Assembly: GCF_019279795.1 (NCBI RefSeq)
Contig: NC_056743.1
Span: 624,957,748 to 625,021,747, forward strand
Direction of reading: 5' to 3'
DNA length: 64,000 nt
Source: Protopterus annectens
Lineage: Eukaryota > Chordata > Ceratodontiformes > Protopteridae
The notes under the pieces were generated by a model. The model worked only from the letters and a program-made list of their open reading frames with translations, ran no database searches and was not told the DNA's origin. This document shows positions 44,745 to 55,900 of the stretch, in pieces; the stretch's first letter is position 1, and every line of letters starts with the position of its first letter. A program made the position numbers and the translations under genes.

Positions 44745-45830
44745 GTGCAGCCTGTCCCTGCTGCCTCCTTGGCATCTTCCTCAGATTCCAAACCTCCTGA
44801 CCCAGAGGGAAGGGGAATTCATGCATCCCCAGTTGCAGACACTCAGTTTGGCAGCCTGGTTTATCCCCTAACCCTGGATCAATCTGCCATCCTCAATAAA
44901 CAGGTTCTGGATTTGATCCATGAGGCCAGACATCCTAGCACCAGAAAGTCTTATGCAGATAAATGGAAAAGGTTCTGCACCTGGATCCCGGCTAAGGGAG
45001 CCAATACAGCACAGCCCTCCATCCCTCTCATCCTGGATTACTTAGCTGACCTACTACACAGTGGCCTCTTTTTCTCCTCTATAAAAATTCATGCCTTTGC
45101 TATTTCTGCTCATTTTCCCACTGAGCAGCCCCTTTTCTCACACCCTTTGATCAAATAGTTCCTCAGAGGGACTAGCAACTTGAGGCCCCCCCAGAAGGGC
45201 ATCAACACCAGCTTGGGATCTTAACTTTGTCCTGGAAAAGCTCACCCTCCAGAGCTAAAATTTCTCTCCTGGAAGACAGCATTCCTTCTGGCCATCAACT
45301 CAATCAGAAGAGTCTCTGAGCTGCAAGCTCTCATGGCTGTGGAAGCCTTCATCATCTTCCATGCAGACAGGGTATCCCTCAGAACTAACCCATCCTTCAT
45401 GCCCAAGGTGGTGTCCAGTGTGGCTCTCAACCAATCCATTCATTTGCCCACCTTCTTTCCTAATCCCCAGAACAAGGAAGAAAAGATCCTGCACTCTCTA
45501 GATGTGCACAGACAGCTCAGATTATATCTGGACAGGACTAAATCCTTCAGAAAGTTTGATCAATGGCTGGTTAGCTTTGCTACAGGGGCAGAAGGCAAAG
45601 CCATCTCCAAGCAAACCATTTCTAAATGGATAGTACACTGCATCCATTTCTGCTACAAACAACATGGAAAGCCTCCCCCCAAGGGGGTCAGGACACAGTC
45701 CACCAGAGCAGCCTCCACCTCTGCAGCTTTCCTCAGAGGAGTTCCCACCAGGGACACCCTGTAGCCTGCCACCTGGACATCTGTTCACACTTTTACCAAG
45801 CATTACCACCTGTCTCTCTTCTCCAAATCC
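44745..45830 (+). pseudogene. DIRS copy 5 tyrosine recombinase region
   Basis: The N-terminal core-binding part contains HPSTRKSYADKWKRFCTW and LILDYLADLLHSGLFFSSIK. The catalytic part contains the SIRRVSELQAL arginine box (45,302-45,335), KAISKQTISKWIVHCIHFCY (45,596-45,655) and TQSTRAASTSAAFLRG (45,694-45,740). It would integrate the circular DNA copy. Fossil. Confidence 0.85.
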
Positions 45831-45905
45831 TAGCATCCTAGCCAGCCAGCCCCTAGTTTCCTTGACTGCCTCCACCCTCTTCCTCAGGTTTGGGAATCTA
45901 CCCAA

Positions 45906-46000
45906 ATGTGATGACTGCAACAGTGAAACACAAAGAACATAGTACAGTTGTGTACACATACCATAAATGTAGATGTTCAAGTGTATTCACTGTTGCAGTC
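45906..46000 (+). repeat. DIRS copy 5 internal complementary region
   Basis: 45906-45940 is the reverse complement of the left outer end (40970-41004) and 45941-46000 that of the right outer end (46288-46347). The junction falls exactly between ...AAAGAACAT and AGTACAGTTG, so the region equals the two element ends joined. Confidence 0.9.
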
Positions 46001-46128
46001 CTGGTTTCCCTCCCTCCATCCCACTTATTCTCTTTTTCCTTACAAGGGACTTATTGGTATTTATTTTCCACTGGTGGGGTTCTTCCTGCAGAACCTGGCC
46101 TCCTACGTTGGGAGCTCCTGACAGGTTA

Positions 46129-46347
46129 GGGCAAGAAAAAACGATGTAATGGTGCTGGCTGCCTTACCTTATACTCCTGATGACCTGATGTCAGTCATCA
46201 AGTGACAGCAACCGATGCAGAAATACTAAGTCTCTGGTATTCGGGCCGGCCGAGGGCTACCCTGGTAGGGATAACCCTAATGTGATGACTACAACAGTGA
46301 ATACACTCGGAACATCTACATTTATGGTAAGTGTACACAACTGTACT
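46129..46347 (+). repeat. DIRS copy 5 right inverted terminal repeat
   Basis: Pairs with 40970-41138; it is longer than the left repeat by an outer CATTTATGGTAAGTGTACAC block, as is usual for DIRS right repeats. Confidence 0.9.
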
Positions 46348-46943
46348 TTTAGAGCAATTCACAGATTGCTGCAGCATTGCCCTGAATGATATTTCTTTAT
46401 CATATAACACAAATAATAGAGATCTTGCATAATGTTCATTGAGTTAAATGAGATTGTTTTCTTGCATTTTTGGCTATAAGAAACTTTAAAGCCAGCAATA
46501 TCACAGGAACACCTTCATAAATCTATATGAACTGCAGAGATCTGTGACTGACTGCTTGAATATGGGTCAAATGACGATATAATTCATAGGACAACTGCTG
46601 TCTATTTTTTCCTAATAGCACCATGCTAAGTTTTTAACCTTAATTACTCATGGGCACACCTAAGTTTAGTGTAACAGTTGGGAAACTGTACAATTAAAAC
46701 TGTTGTGCAGTTTCTATAGAGTTTGAATTATCCTTTTCACCCCCCCCCAACCCAGCTGCATGAAACAAAATGAAAGGAGCAATACTGTTTGCAAACATTT
46801 TACCTCTCTTACGTTTCCTTCCTCCAATACAGAGCAATAGCATTCTAATCCTGCAGTGTGTAACCACCACCTGATTTGTACATGTGAGTGCAGCTGATAT
46901 CCTATGTACATATGCTGCAGTATGGCTGAATGGTTTATGCTTA
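46348..46943. other. Spacer, no recognised feature
   Basis: AT-rich sequence between the DIRS element and the CR1 LINE, with a C10 run near 46,740. Confidence 0.4.
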
Positions 46944-46951
46944 CAGCTCCT

Positions 46952-46982
46952 TATAGGTTCATAGGTTCATAGGTTCATACTA
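46952..46982 (-). repeat. CR1 3'-terminal octamer repeat
   Basis: TATAGGTTCATAGGTTCATA on the plus strand: about three AACCTATG units on the LINE strand, directly at its 3' end. Confidence 0.85.
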
Positions 46983-47065
46983 GGCTATCTGCCCGAGGGC
47001 ATTTATAAGCCTAGCCCATAGTTTTGTGGCTTAAGCCACCCCTTTTGTATGGGGAACTATACCCA

Positions 47066-49820
47066 TTATTTTGCTGTGCCTCTGTCTAGCAGTGACACTG
47101 AGGTAATCCCTGGAGTATATCTGCGATCTCCCATCCATTGGTCAAGATTTCTCTTGAACAAGGCCAGCGAGGTGCTCTGCCTCACATATACCGGGATTTT
47201 GTTCCACAGCATAGGGAGTCTTTGGGTGATGAATCTATCCCTCCAGCACGTCCTATTAATAGCCGTGTCGAGGTTTAAGTCTCCCGCCCTTGTGGCTCTG
47301 ACGGATCTAGATTTTTTGAGGTGAAGCATATTCATCAACTCTGGGTTTGACATGGCCTTGTATGTCAGGCAAAGGTCACCTCTGAGCAAGCGTGCGACTG
47401 AATAGAGCTAGAGTTCTTTCAGTCGGGCAGCATAGGACAGATTTTTGAGACCCTTTATCCTTTTGGTGAGGAACTTTTGTGGCCTGTCTAGCTGCTGCAA
47501 GTGTCGGGTCAGATACATTCCGAATGGGGCATTGTACTCAATCATTGGTCTGATGAGTGATGAGTATAGGGAGACTATGACCTCCCTTGATCTAGATGTG
47601 AATCCCTTCATGATGAGGTGGGCAATGTAGAAGGTCTTCCTAACTACTTTAGCTACATGGGTGTCGAATGACAGGCTACTGTCAACCTGGGTCCCCAGGT
47701 CCCTGATAACTTCTTCTGTGCTCAGAGAATTACCACCTATATGGTAGCTAGGGGTAACCTTGTTTTTTCCGAAGGGTATGACTATGCATTTTTTGGCATT
47801 TAACTTTAGGCCATGGCTCTGGCACCAGTCATCCATTTCTGTGAGACCCTTCTGAAGGATATCTGTGTCAGATGTGTTTTCGACTCGGGCGGCGAGTTTG
47901 CAGTCATCTGCAAACTTTGTCAGCCATAACCCTCCTGTGTTTGCTTGTACTTCGGAAAAGTAGATGCCAAACAAGAGTGGGCCCAGGACTGAGCCCTGTG
48001 GGACACCACTTGTGACAGGCTTTGAGTCTGACATGGCGCCAGCAACTCTGACCCTGTGGGTTCTGTCACTCAGCCAGTTTGCAACCCATCTTGTGATGTA
48101 TGGGTTAACATTTAAGCTGATGAGTTTTTCAATGATACCCGAGTGGGGTATTGTATCGAAGGCCTTCGCCAGATCGAGGTAGGCCGTATGGACTGCCTTT
48201 CCCTCATCAATGGCTTTGGTGACTGTTTCGAAAAAGTCAACCAAGTTTAAAAGGCATGATCTGCCTTTGACAAAGCCAAACTGGGTTGGATCCAAAGTCT
48301 GCAAATTCCCTATGTCTTTATTTATGAGGTCCATTATGATCCTCTCCATAGCTTTGCAGATAAGGCTTGTCAAGCTAATGGGGCGGTAATTTCCAGGGTC
48401 TGTGGAGGCACCGCCTTTGTGAAGTGGGACCACAGTCGCAGTGCGCCACTCCCTGGGTACGTATCCAGAGGTGAGACTATGATTAAACAGCTGTCCTAGC
48501 TGTGGGTTTAATTCCTCGTTGAGTTCGTGGAGCACACAGCCTGGGACACCATCAGGTCCCATGGATGCTGTGTTTTTTGCTTTGGAGAGAGCAGTTCTCA
48601 CTTGGGCGTTTGAGATGTTTGGGGGCTGCAACCATTTGGTATAGATATCTCTCCTTTTGGGAGAAGTTTGCACTGAACCTGTCAGCCAGTATGTTGGCAA
48701 TGTCTGTAGGATCAGTAATCTTCACATCATTTTGAACTAGTTCTGAGCATATCTGAGTTTCCTCCCAGGTTTCTAACATAGCTAAAGAAGGCCTTATGAT
48801 TGTCCTTTGAGTCTTTAGCTATTTTTCTCTAAAAATTTGCTTTGGATGATTTTATGAGAGCTCTTAGTTTTTTACTTATAGTGATCAAGGGTGTCTTACC
48901 TTTTAAGGATTTTGCTCTATCTTGTAGTAGCTTCCTCCTTTTGTTGTAGAGTTTGTTTATGGCTGGGGTCCACCAGACTGGATGCTTGCCCTTGGTACAA
49001 AGAGTCTTTGTTTTGCTTGGGATTGCCTTATCCATGCAGTGCTGCAGGTGCTGGTAGAAGGCATTTGTAAGTGATTCAGCGGCTTGAGTACTGTTTTCCG
49101 CCGGCTCGGGGGCCTTAAAGGAGACCACACTAGTCTTTAGAAGTGTGAAGTCGGCTTTCGAGAAGTTTTTTACTATGGCCTTTTTTATTTCAGGTGGGGG
49201 TGGGATGAGGACCTCCAGCAAGATTAGTTTGTGATCTGATCTCACCAGTGAGGGGTATACTTCCGGTGTTGAACATTGTGCTCCCATGTTCGTGATGATG
49301 AGATCAAGTATGTTTTCTCCTCTTGTGGGGATGGTGACTAGTTGTTCCATGGCATTTGAGTTTATGAATTCCAGGAAATTTTGGGCTAGGGTGTTTGGGC
49401 TTGAGTAGTGCTCCCAGTCTATATTAGGGTAATTGAAGTCACCTAGTATGATGGTGTTTGGAGATACATTTATCCCCTCCAGTGTTTTCGGGAAAGCCAT
49501 GTGAGGTTCCTGAGTTTGTGAGGGTGGCCTGTAACATGCTACAATTTGCAGAGCAGTCTTGCCTATGGTTAATTGCACCTGGATGGTCTCCGATGCATCG
49601 TGCGTTGCCACCAGTCTTGAGGTGTGGGTGTCCTTGATGAATATGGATACCCCTCCTTTCTTGGTATTGTCCGGATTTTGGGGCGGAATGCATGGTATGA
49701 GGTAAAACCTGTTAGTGCTGGGGTGCTCTCAGGAGCCTTGAACCAGGTTTCTGTCACAGCACAGACATCGATGTTCTCCATACTGAGAAGGGCCTCGAGC
49801 GTGCATTTTGAGATTTAGAC
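47066..49820 (-). pseudogene. CR1 ORF2: endonuclease and reverse transcriptase
   Basis: The endonuclease starts near 49,820 with NARSL and VTETWFK (49,740-49,760). It continues with ACYRPPSQ, LGDFNYPNIDW (49,440-49,470), ILDLIITN and SDHKLILL. The RT frame 48700-47408 (430 codons) has KNTASMGPDGVPGC, GNYRPISLTSLICKAMERII, AYLDLAKAFDTIPHSG, GVPQGSVLGPLLFGIYFSE and the catalytic FADDCKL (about 47,905-47,925). After a stop at 47,408 the C-terminal frame 47389-47066 carries RTCWRDRFITQRLPMLWN. Frame changes lie near 49,795 and 49,655 in the endonuclease and around 48,830-48,700 in the linker. It nicks target DNA and primes reverse transcription there. Dead because of these changes, though the RT core is intact. 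Confidence 0.85.
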
Positions 49821-49866
49821 TTCTGGCATTGAGCAGCATTACCCTTAGTTTTTTCCTTTTTGTGTT

Positions 49867-50853
49867 CTAGGGTGGTAGGTTTAGAATTTGAGCCTTGCCT
49901 AAAAAGGCACTATGGGGTGGCAAGTGCCTTTGCCAATATCCGAATCCCAGGGTGACAGGTGCAAGCCGTCCCTTGAAGCAGCGTGGCTTGTCCAGCATGT
50001 CATCCCAGGCAGACAGACATTGGATCCCCTTTGAATGACACCAGAGTTTAAGCCAATTGTTAAAGCTGATCATCTTATCTCTGTATTGTGGCATCATTCT
50101 TGGTGAAGGTAGGATACTGCTCAAGGTCAGGGTCATACCTGCCTGGGCTACATAATCAGAGAGCTCCTCAATGTCTCTTTTCATGTAGTCCAAGGAGGTA
50201 CGTCTCAGGTCGTTTACACCAGCGTGGACAATGACTGAGTCATATTTGTACCTGCTGTTGAGAGACCTGAGTGCTTGCGTTATGTGGTGGATTCTAGCGC
50301 CCGACAGGCAGCTTACTGTAACTCTCTCCTTACTCAGTCTGGTGAGCGGGACGTCAGTGTGTCTGACTATGGAGTCACCAATGACTAGTGTGTCTGGCAT
50401 TGTGTTTGGCCTTAAGGGCTGTGGCTGTTTGTCACTCTGACTGTGAGGTCTATGTGTTGCAGGTGTTGTGTTCTGAGGTGGTGGTTGTTTGGGTGTCTGC
50501 TTTGGTGGCCTCTGCTGTTTTGGTAGATTTCTGATCAGAGCCTCCGAGTATGTCTTTGTGTGTTTATGTGTATGATTTGAGGTTGTAATGGTACTATGTG
50601 AGACTGGGTCTATAGTGTGCGTGGTAACCTTCTCCTCCTGTCTGGTCTTGCCAGTCCTAAGTTGAGAGAGCTCAGCCTCCAGTTTGGCCGTATAGTTGCA
50701 TCTCTCGCATGTATTTGTGTTTTGTGGGAGGAGGAGAGGGTTGTCTGTGTACATGAGGCAATTGTAACATTGCCTCAATATTCCCAGGTTCACCAGCTGA
50801 GCAGGAGAGGATACTAGCAACTGATCCCTCGACATGCTAGAAGGAATAGACAA
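49867..50853 (-). pseudogene. CR1 ORF1: zinc-binding head plus SGNH esterase
   Basis: A 328-codon frame from the ATG at 50853. Residues about 29-53 have CYNC...CERC, a possible zinc-binding pair of CxxC motifs, followed by a short coiled-coil-like KLEAELSQL. A Pro/Gln/Thr-rich linker follows. Then an SGNH-hydrolase domain: block I TLVIGDSIVRHTDV (Ser), block III VIVHAGVNDLRR (Asn). Block V, with catalytic Asp and His (DGLHLS), is present at about 49,965-49,985 but in another frame: after CFKG the open frame reads RLAPVTLGF, so a frameshift removes it and the real C-terminus. ORF1 esterases are known from CR1 and L2 elements; their lipid-linked role is unsettled. Start chosen as the first ATG in frame. 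Confidence 0.8.
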
Positions 50854-51177
50854 AAAACTTTAAAAAGAGATTCCGGGGATGTGGGTGTCCGAGAAATGGG
50901 GTTTCGCCTTTTTGGGGTACTATCTATAACAAGAGTGCTGTATCTCGGTGATAAGTACTGTAGGAGCAAGTGCTAGGTTTGACAGATACAGAATAGGCTA
51001 CTCGGAGTTAGGTAGAGATGATCTTTTTAGTTATAGGATATCCTGATTAGATCAGTAGTATAGTTCGAGGAAGGTAGTTTTAAGGGAAAATTTGAAGAGT
51101 GGACTTTAGGTAGCCCTAATAGTTTAAACCTGCTTAACCGGCGCTGCCCTAGTGTGCAACGGTAGCAGCTCAGCTAA

Positions 51178-51215
51178 ATCGCGCTAAACCGCGCAAACGC
51201 GCGTTTAGCGTTTTT
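51178..51215. repeat. GC-rich hairpin in the CR1 5' region
   Basis: CGCTAAACCGCGC at 51182-51194 pairs with GCGCGTTTAGCG at 51199-51210 around a small loop, followed by T6 on the plus strand. This is an unusually CpG-rich island for the window and lies in the promoter-side region of the antisense LINE. Confidence 0.7.
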
Positions 51216-51440
51216 TATATCAGGGGGCTGAAAAAAGCTAGGAACTGGCCCAAAACGACCAATAAACTACAAGTTGCTGGCTGAAACCTCACAAAACTGG
51301 ACCAACAGGCAGCTCAATGCTTCCCACTCCCACTGGTAAGCAAGGGAACTTCCTCTCTTCCAAATTAGGTAAAGAATCAGTAACAGGAACTGCAAACAAA
51401 GCCCAGGGATCAGCAAGCTCTGAAACTGGACTATTCTAGC

Positions 51441-51704
51441 TCAGTAAGGCGGGAAAATAGTTAGTTTTTCCTGGCAGTCATTGGTACTGAATGTACAAAG
51501 AAAACAGCAGAGTCCAAGAAGCAGGCAGTGTGGCCACTCTCTCTTTCAGATGGGAAGCAAACACAGATAGAGAAAGACAGGCACCCATTTTGTCTGACAA
51601 TCGTGGTGAATCCTAACAGGCTGGGGGTGTAAAAAGATAATACAAATTTCTCCAAAAATATTCACTTTAATGTTACTGCCATCACAGAGCTCTTCTCATA
51701 TGAC
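51441..51704. other. Spacer between two LINEs
   Basis: No recognised feature. It could still contain the far 5' end of the CR1 LINE. Confidence 0.4.
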
Positions 51705-54700
51705 TCAAGACGTATTTATTTATTTTACATTTATTTACTGGGAAAATCCGACTGTGCAGGCTGCCCATTTTCAGCAGAGGCCCAGGGAGAAAAGCTCCAT
51801 ACAGTATATTGATTGAAAAACATGCAAAAATTTAGAAAAAAAACATACAAAATTGTCAGAGAACCTTACATGAGTATTAGTAGTACAAGGAAGAAGTTCA
51901 GAATATTCAAGACATTACTGTCCATAACAACATTATGTAGAACAGTGGTATAGTTTGAATTACAAGGAATTATCTGTGTTTGAAGTTGTAGGAGGATATT
52001 GTAGCAAATATAGTTATAGTTCCAGATAGAGGGGAGATAATGGAAATAAAGTGGGCTTGGAGGAGTTTGTCAGGGGCAGAGCATGTACATGTCCATGATT
52101 TGGTGAGACAGAATGTTAGTTCATTTTGAAGCCAAGTTTCTTTGTCTGTATCCGGATTTCATGTGGGAGGAAGTTCCAAATTTTTGCAATAGTACTTGAG
52201 TAAAGGGAATATCCTGAGATGTGTCTGCTTTTGGATACTTCAGCTAGCTCTTTGTTGGTGGATCTTAGCTGAAGGTTATTGGTGTAATGGGGGTTCCTAT
52301 CACGTTGTTGAACTTTTAAAAGTTCAAACGTCATATGGTCGACACCATACGATCGAACTTTTAAAAGTCTGAAAGTTTCAACGGAGATCCCCGTTCAGTG
52401 CGGCAATGGAAATTTTCCATTGTCTGCACTGTAGTGTGATCTCGGAGTTGATATATTTAAAGAGTGGGGAGTGTGGGTGGTGCAGGGGTGCTTGCCCCCC
52501 TGCTTAAGCTTTCAGGTGGATTTTTTTCTGTTTTTTTTTTTTTTTATTTGATTTTCGAACTTTTAATAGCTCGAATATATGGTGTTGACCATATGGTGTT
52601 TGAACTTTTAAAAGTCTGATTATCTGATATAGACCCGTGTAATGGTTAATTAGGCCATGTAGGGTTGGGGTTTTGTTGGGGTGGTAAAGAATTTTGTGAG
52701 CTATAGTGAGTTGGTTTAGGGTCAGCAAGTTTGGTAACTCTAGCCAGGATAGTTTCTGGAGGGCTTGGCAATGGTGAGATCTGTAGGAAGAGTCTGCAGC
52801 GAATTTAGTTATTTTGTTACAGCAAGTGGATAATTTGTTTAGATCACCATTATTTAGGTTAACTAGAACAGGAGAAGCGTAGAGTAATGTGGAGAGTAGG
52901 TAGGTTCCTGCTATGATCATTTTACTATTAGTAGTCAGATAGTTTTTACATCTGTAGAGTGTGCCTAGTTTTTTGTGCACTTTTGTTATGGTTTCAGCTA
53001 TGTGCTTGTCGAATTTCATGTTTTGGTCAATGATGACTCCTAATAGCTTGGTTTGTGCAACTGGTGTGATATGGGTATTGTCAAAACCAATAATTGTAAA
53101 AGGGGGAATGGGATCTATAGCTTTGGAGGGGTGAAAGAGCATAATATGGGTCTTTTTGAGGTTGAGTATTAATTGAGAGACTGATAACCAAGTTTCAATG
53201 GCTGTGAACGATTCTTGGGTTATTTTCTGTAGAAGTCGGAGAGAGGGACCTGAGCAGATTAAGGTGGAGTTGTCAGCATATTGGACTTAGCTTGCATGAA
53301 GGGTGGCTTTATGGAAGTTATTGGTGAATATTCCGAAGAGCAGGGGTCCAAGTATAGATCCTTGAGGTACACGTAAGATGACAGGGAGAAGGGGGGATAG
53401 AGAGTCCTGCCACGTAATGGCTTGTTGGCGGTTAGAAGGATAATCTTTAAACCACAGGAGTGCAAAGTTATTTAGTTGAAGTTCTGAGAGTACAGCCAAT
53501 AGTTTCTTATGGGAGACTGTATCAAATGCTTTGGAGAAGTCCACAAATACAGTGGATACCAGATTGCCTACATTCCGCTCTTTATTAACGAAGTTGGTGA
53601 AGCTGATATGGGCAGTGACGATGCTGAAGCTAGAGTGAAAACCATGTTATGTTTCAGCTAGGAGATTGTTGGATAGAAGGTATTTTGGTATTTGGGAATG
53701 AGTACATTTTTCTAGGATTTTTGACAGTGGGGATAGTATAGCTATCGAACAGTAATTAGGTAACTCGGTTGAGTTTCCACCTTTGTGTAGAGGTATTATA
53801 TGTGAGATTTTCTAGAAGAGTGGGTGGAGATTGACCTGTTAATAATTATAGAAACAGGGTATGAGATAGCTTTGGCTGCAATCTGGAGGTATTCTGCTGG
53901 GAGTTTATCAGTTTCTAGGGTAGTGGGTCTTAGTTTGGTCAGGTATCTGAAGATTCTACTGGTCTGGACTGGTTGGAGGGAGAAGTAGTTTTGGTTATTT
54001 GGAAAGTTTGGCAGATTTGGGAGGGTTGTGGGAGAAGAGTTTGTTGCCAGCTTTAAAATGGAGTTAGTAAAATATTAATTGAATTGTGTTGCAGTGTTGT
54101 TAGTGGATGTGTCAATGTTTGGGGGTGGGGTACCTGTTTTTTGGGGTTGGAGAATTTTATTTATGGCTGCCCAGAATTTTTGAGGGTTAGAATTTTGCTT
54201 AGTTTGTATATTGGAGTAATGGGTTTTCTTATCCATTCTTATTTGTTTTTTGCCTTATTTCTTAATTCAAGAAATAATTGCCTGTTAGTGTTAGTTTTGT
54301 TGTTACAACAAGTGTCCCATGCTTTATCCCTTTGTTTTAGTAGAAGCCAGGTATTTTTTGTGAACCAGGTAGCAGAGTTGGACTTTGTTCAAATTATTCT
54401 TGGTTAAGTTGGTTAAGTATGTTCAGAAAGGAGGAGTTAAAGTAGTCTATTGGCTTGTCAAGGGGGGAAGACTTGAGAGGGGTGACCAGTTGCAGTGGTT
54501 CAGTGCTGTTATGAGGTCATCTGCTCTAAAGAGTTTTGTGTATATGTTTAATTTGTTGTCTTAACACAAAAGTAAGGTGGTGGTTACTTAGAGTGTCAGG
54601 TAGTGTGCCACAGTATTGTGTCCTGGATGGGTGATTAGTGAGGATCCAGTCTAAAATAGATTATTTTTTTGACAGCTTTATCTATTCTAGTTGGGGTTTG

Positions 54701-55290
54701 GATAATCTGAATGAAGCCATGTAGGTTTATATGAGCTGTGGGGAGGGATGAGTTTACTGAAGTCCAGTCTATGTTAAAATCGCCTAAAATGAGTGTTTCA
54801 TGGGGAAGGGATTCAGTTACCCAATGGATTATGGATTCCACTGTGTTAATATTGTCCTCGGGAGGGATGGATGAACATAGTATGTTCAGTTGTTTTTTGT
54901 GGGTTAATGTTTACCTTTGCGAATAGGGTTTCAGCATTGTTGAAAGTAGGGATGTTTATGTTTATAAGGTCAACTGTAAGGTTATTTTTGAAAAGAAGGG
55001 CAACACCACCTCCTCTTTTGGATGTTATAAGTAGGTTATAGCCTGGGGAGAGTAATTCATTGTCTTTATTATGTGGCTTAAGCCATGTTTCAGTAACTAG
55101 CGCACTGTCAGGGGCATAAAAGGATAGTGCTGCATGCAGTTCGTCAACTTTAATGTTCAGAATAGTCTGAAGGTATCTAGAGATGGATAGGTGATACTGT
55201 ATGGAGATGCGACCTTTTGTAGGGTATTGGGGAATTTTAAATGGGGTTAGCTCTAAGTTAGACTGATTATAGATCATAGAAGAGTTCTGT
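51705..55290 (-). mobile_element. L2/Rex-like LINE (Jockey superfamily), antisense, split
   Basis: Starts on the right with an endonuclease (LVTETWLKPHN near 55,080-55,110; GGGVALLFKN near 54,985; LILGDFNIDW at about 54,770-54,795). It continues with RT blocks MDFSKAFDTVSHKKLLAVL (53,544-53,490) and VPQGSILGPLLFGIF (53,370-53,325), then the C-terminal block TKLLGVIIDQNMKFDKHI (about 53,055-53,000), and ends at 51,705 in an AATAAATAAAT-type tail. The catalytic box reads YADN, not YADD, at about 53,270-53,285, and a frame change precedes it. Several more interruptions make it dead. A fold-back element at 52305-52635 interrupts the RT C-terminal region. Separation of L2 from Rex1 needs a tree. 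Confidence 0.75.
52305..52635. mobile_element. Fold-back / MITE-like element inside the LINE
   Basis: The left arm AACTTTTAAAAGTTCAAACG with CATATGGTCGACACCAT is matched on the right by the inverted GTTTGAACTTTTAAAAGT and ATGGTGTTGACCATATG. Arms are about 65 bp and 80 per cent alike. The interior contains CACTGTAGTGTGATCTCGGA and a GC stem TGCAGGGGTGCTTGCCCCCC. This resembles the fold-back at 11285-11700, which has CACTGTAGTGCGATCTTGGA. No coding capacity. It interrupts the LINE between the LINE blocks at 52,640 and 52,300. Confidence 0.65.
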
Positions 55291-55900
55291 AATGATATTC
55301 TGCTCTGTGTTTAGTAGCTAGCATAGTTTCATGTCAGTTTGTGGGCAGAATTTGTTACTGCACAGAAAGATGCAAACAAGACAGATGTTACTTTTTTAAA
55401 AGTTAAGGGAACATGCATATTAGAGTGGGAAATGGGTTACAAGAAAGAGAGAAAGAGAAAGAGAGAGAGAGTAATTGGGTATTAAGAGTTTTTTGAGAAG
55501 CATTTTAGGAGATGAGACAGTTTTAATGTAGAAATCAGTCATAAGTCTCAGCATGTGCTTCTTGTTTGTTTTGAAATATTTAATTCTTCTCTCTCATTCC
55601 TATCTTTCGATGCACCTTTAGCAGTGTAATGCTATACAATTTTATTTTTAAACAATAAATATTTTTCATCAGACTTTTAGTATCCCTGGAAAATTTTGTG
55701 TAAATTAAGACGTCAGTAGTTACACTGAATCAGTCACACTCACTGTAACATAATTGTTAATATGGGATAGTTAATCATAACTTTAAATTATTATTGTAAA
55801 ACAAATTGAAGGTCATTACTTTATGTACACTTACCCCCACACCCCAAAACAGCCTAACATACATTCCCATTATATAACAACACAGCCATGTTGGAAAATA
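55291..55900. other. Unassigned, with a GA-rich tract
   Basis: A (GA)n-rich purine tract lies at about 55,443-55,472. Otherwise nothing recognised. Confidence 0.45.

Larger units (their letters stand above)
40970..46347 (+). mobile_element. DIRS-type retroelement (copy 5), nearly full length, fossil
   Basis: About 5.4 kb with a left inverted repeat (40970-41138), a gag-like ORF, RT, RNase H, a tyrosine recombinase, an internal complementary region (45906-46000) and a right inverted repeat (46129-46347). No target duplication is visible, as expected for DIRS. The regions are in canonical order and long frames survive (198, 235, 193 and 143 codons). It looks structurally whole but broken in a handful of places, and is the youngest DIRS copy in the window. 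Confidence 0.9.
46944..51440 (-). mobile_element. CR1-clade LINE, nearly full length, antisense
   Basis: From right to left: a CpG-rich 5' region (about 50,860-51,440), ORF1 with an esterase domain (50853-49867), ORF2 with endonuclease and RT (about 49,820-47,066), a short 3' UTR, and a terminal octamer repeat (AACCTATG-type, three units at about 46,955-46,980). Short octamer repeats at the 3' end in place of poly(A) are the hallmark of CR1 elements. It carries about four or five frame changes, so it is not active, but it is young enough that a 430-codon RT frame is still open. The exact 5' end was not determined. Confidence 0.85.

Noticed and set aside
40970-46347. Retrovirus or classical LTR retrotransposon
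   Set aside because: Ends are inverted rather than direct repeats, an internal complementary region is present, and the integrating enzyme is a tyrosine recombinase, so it is DIRS.
51182-51216. Rho-independent terminator (GC hairpin plus T6)
   Set aside because: Bacterial logic does not apply to vertebrate DNA; it is part of the LINE 5' region.
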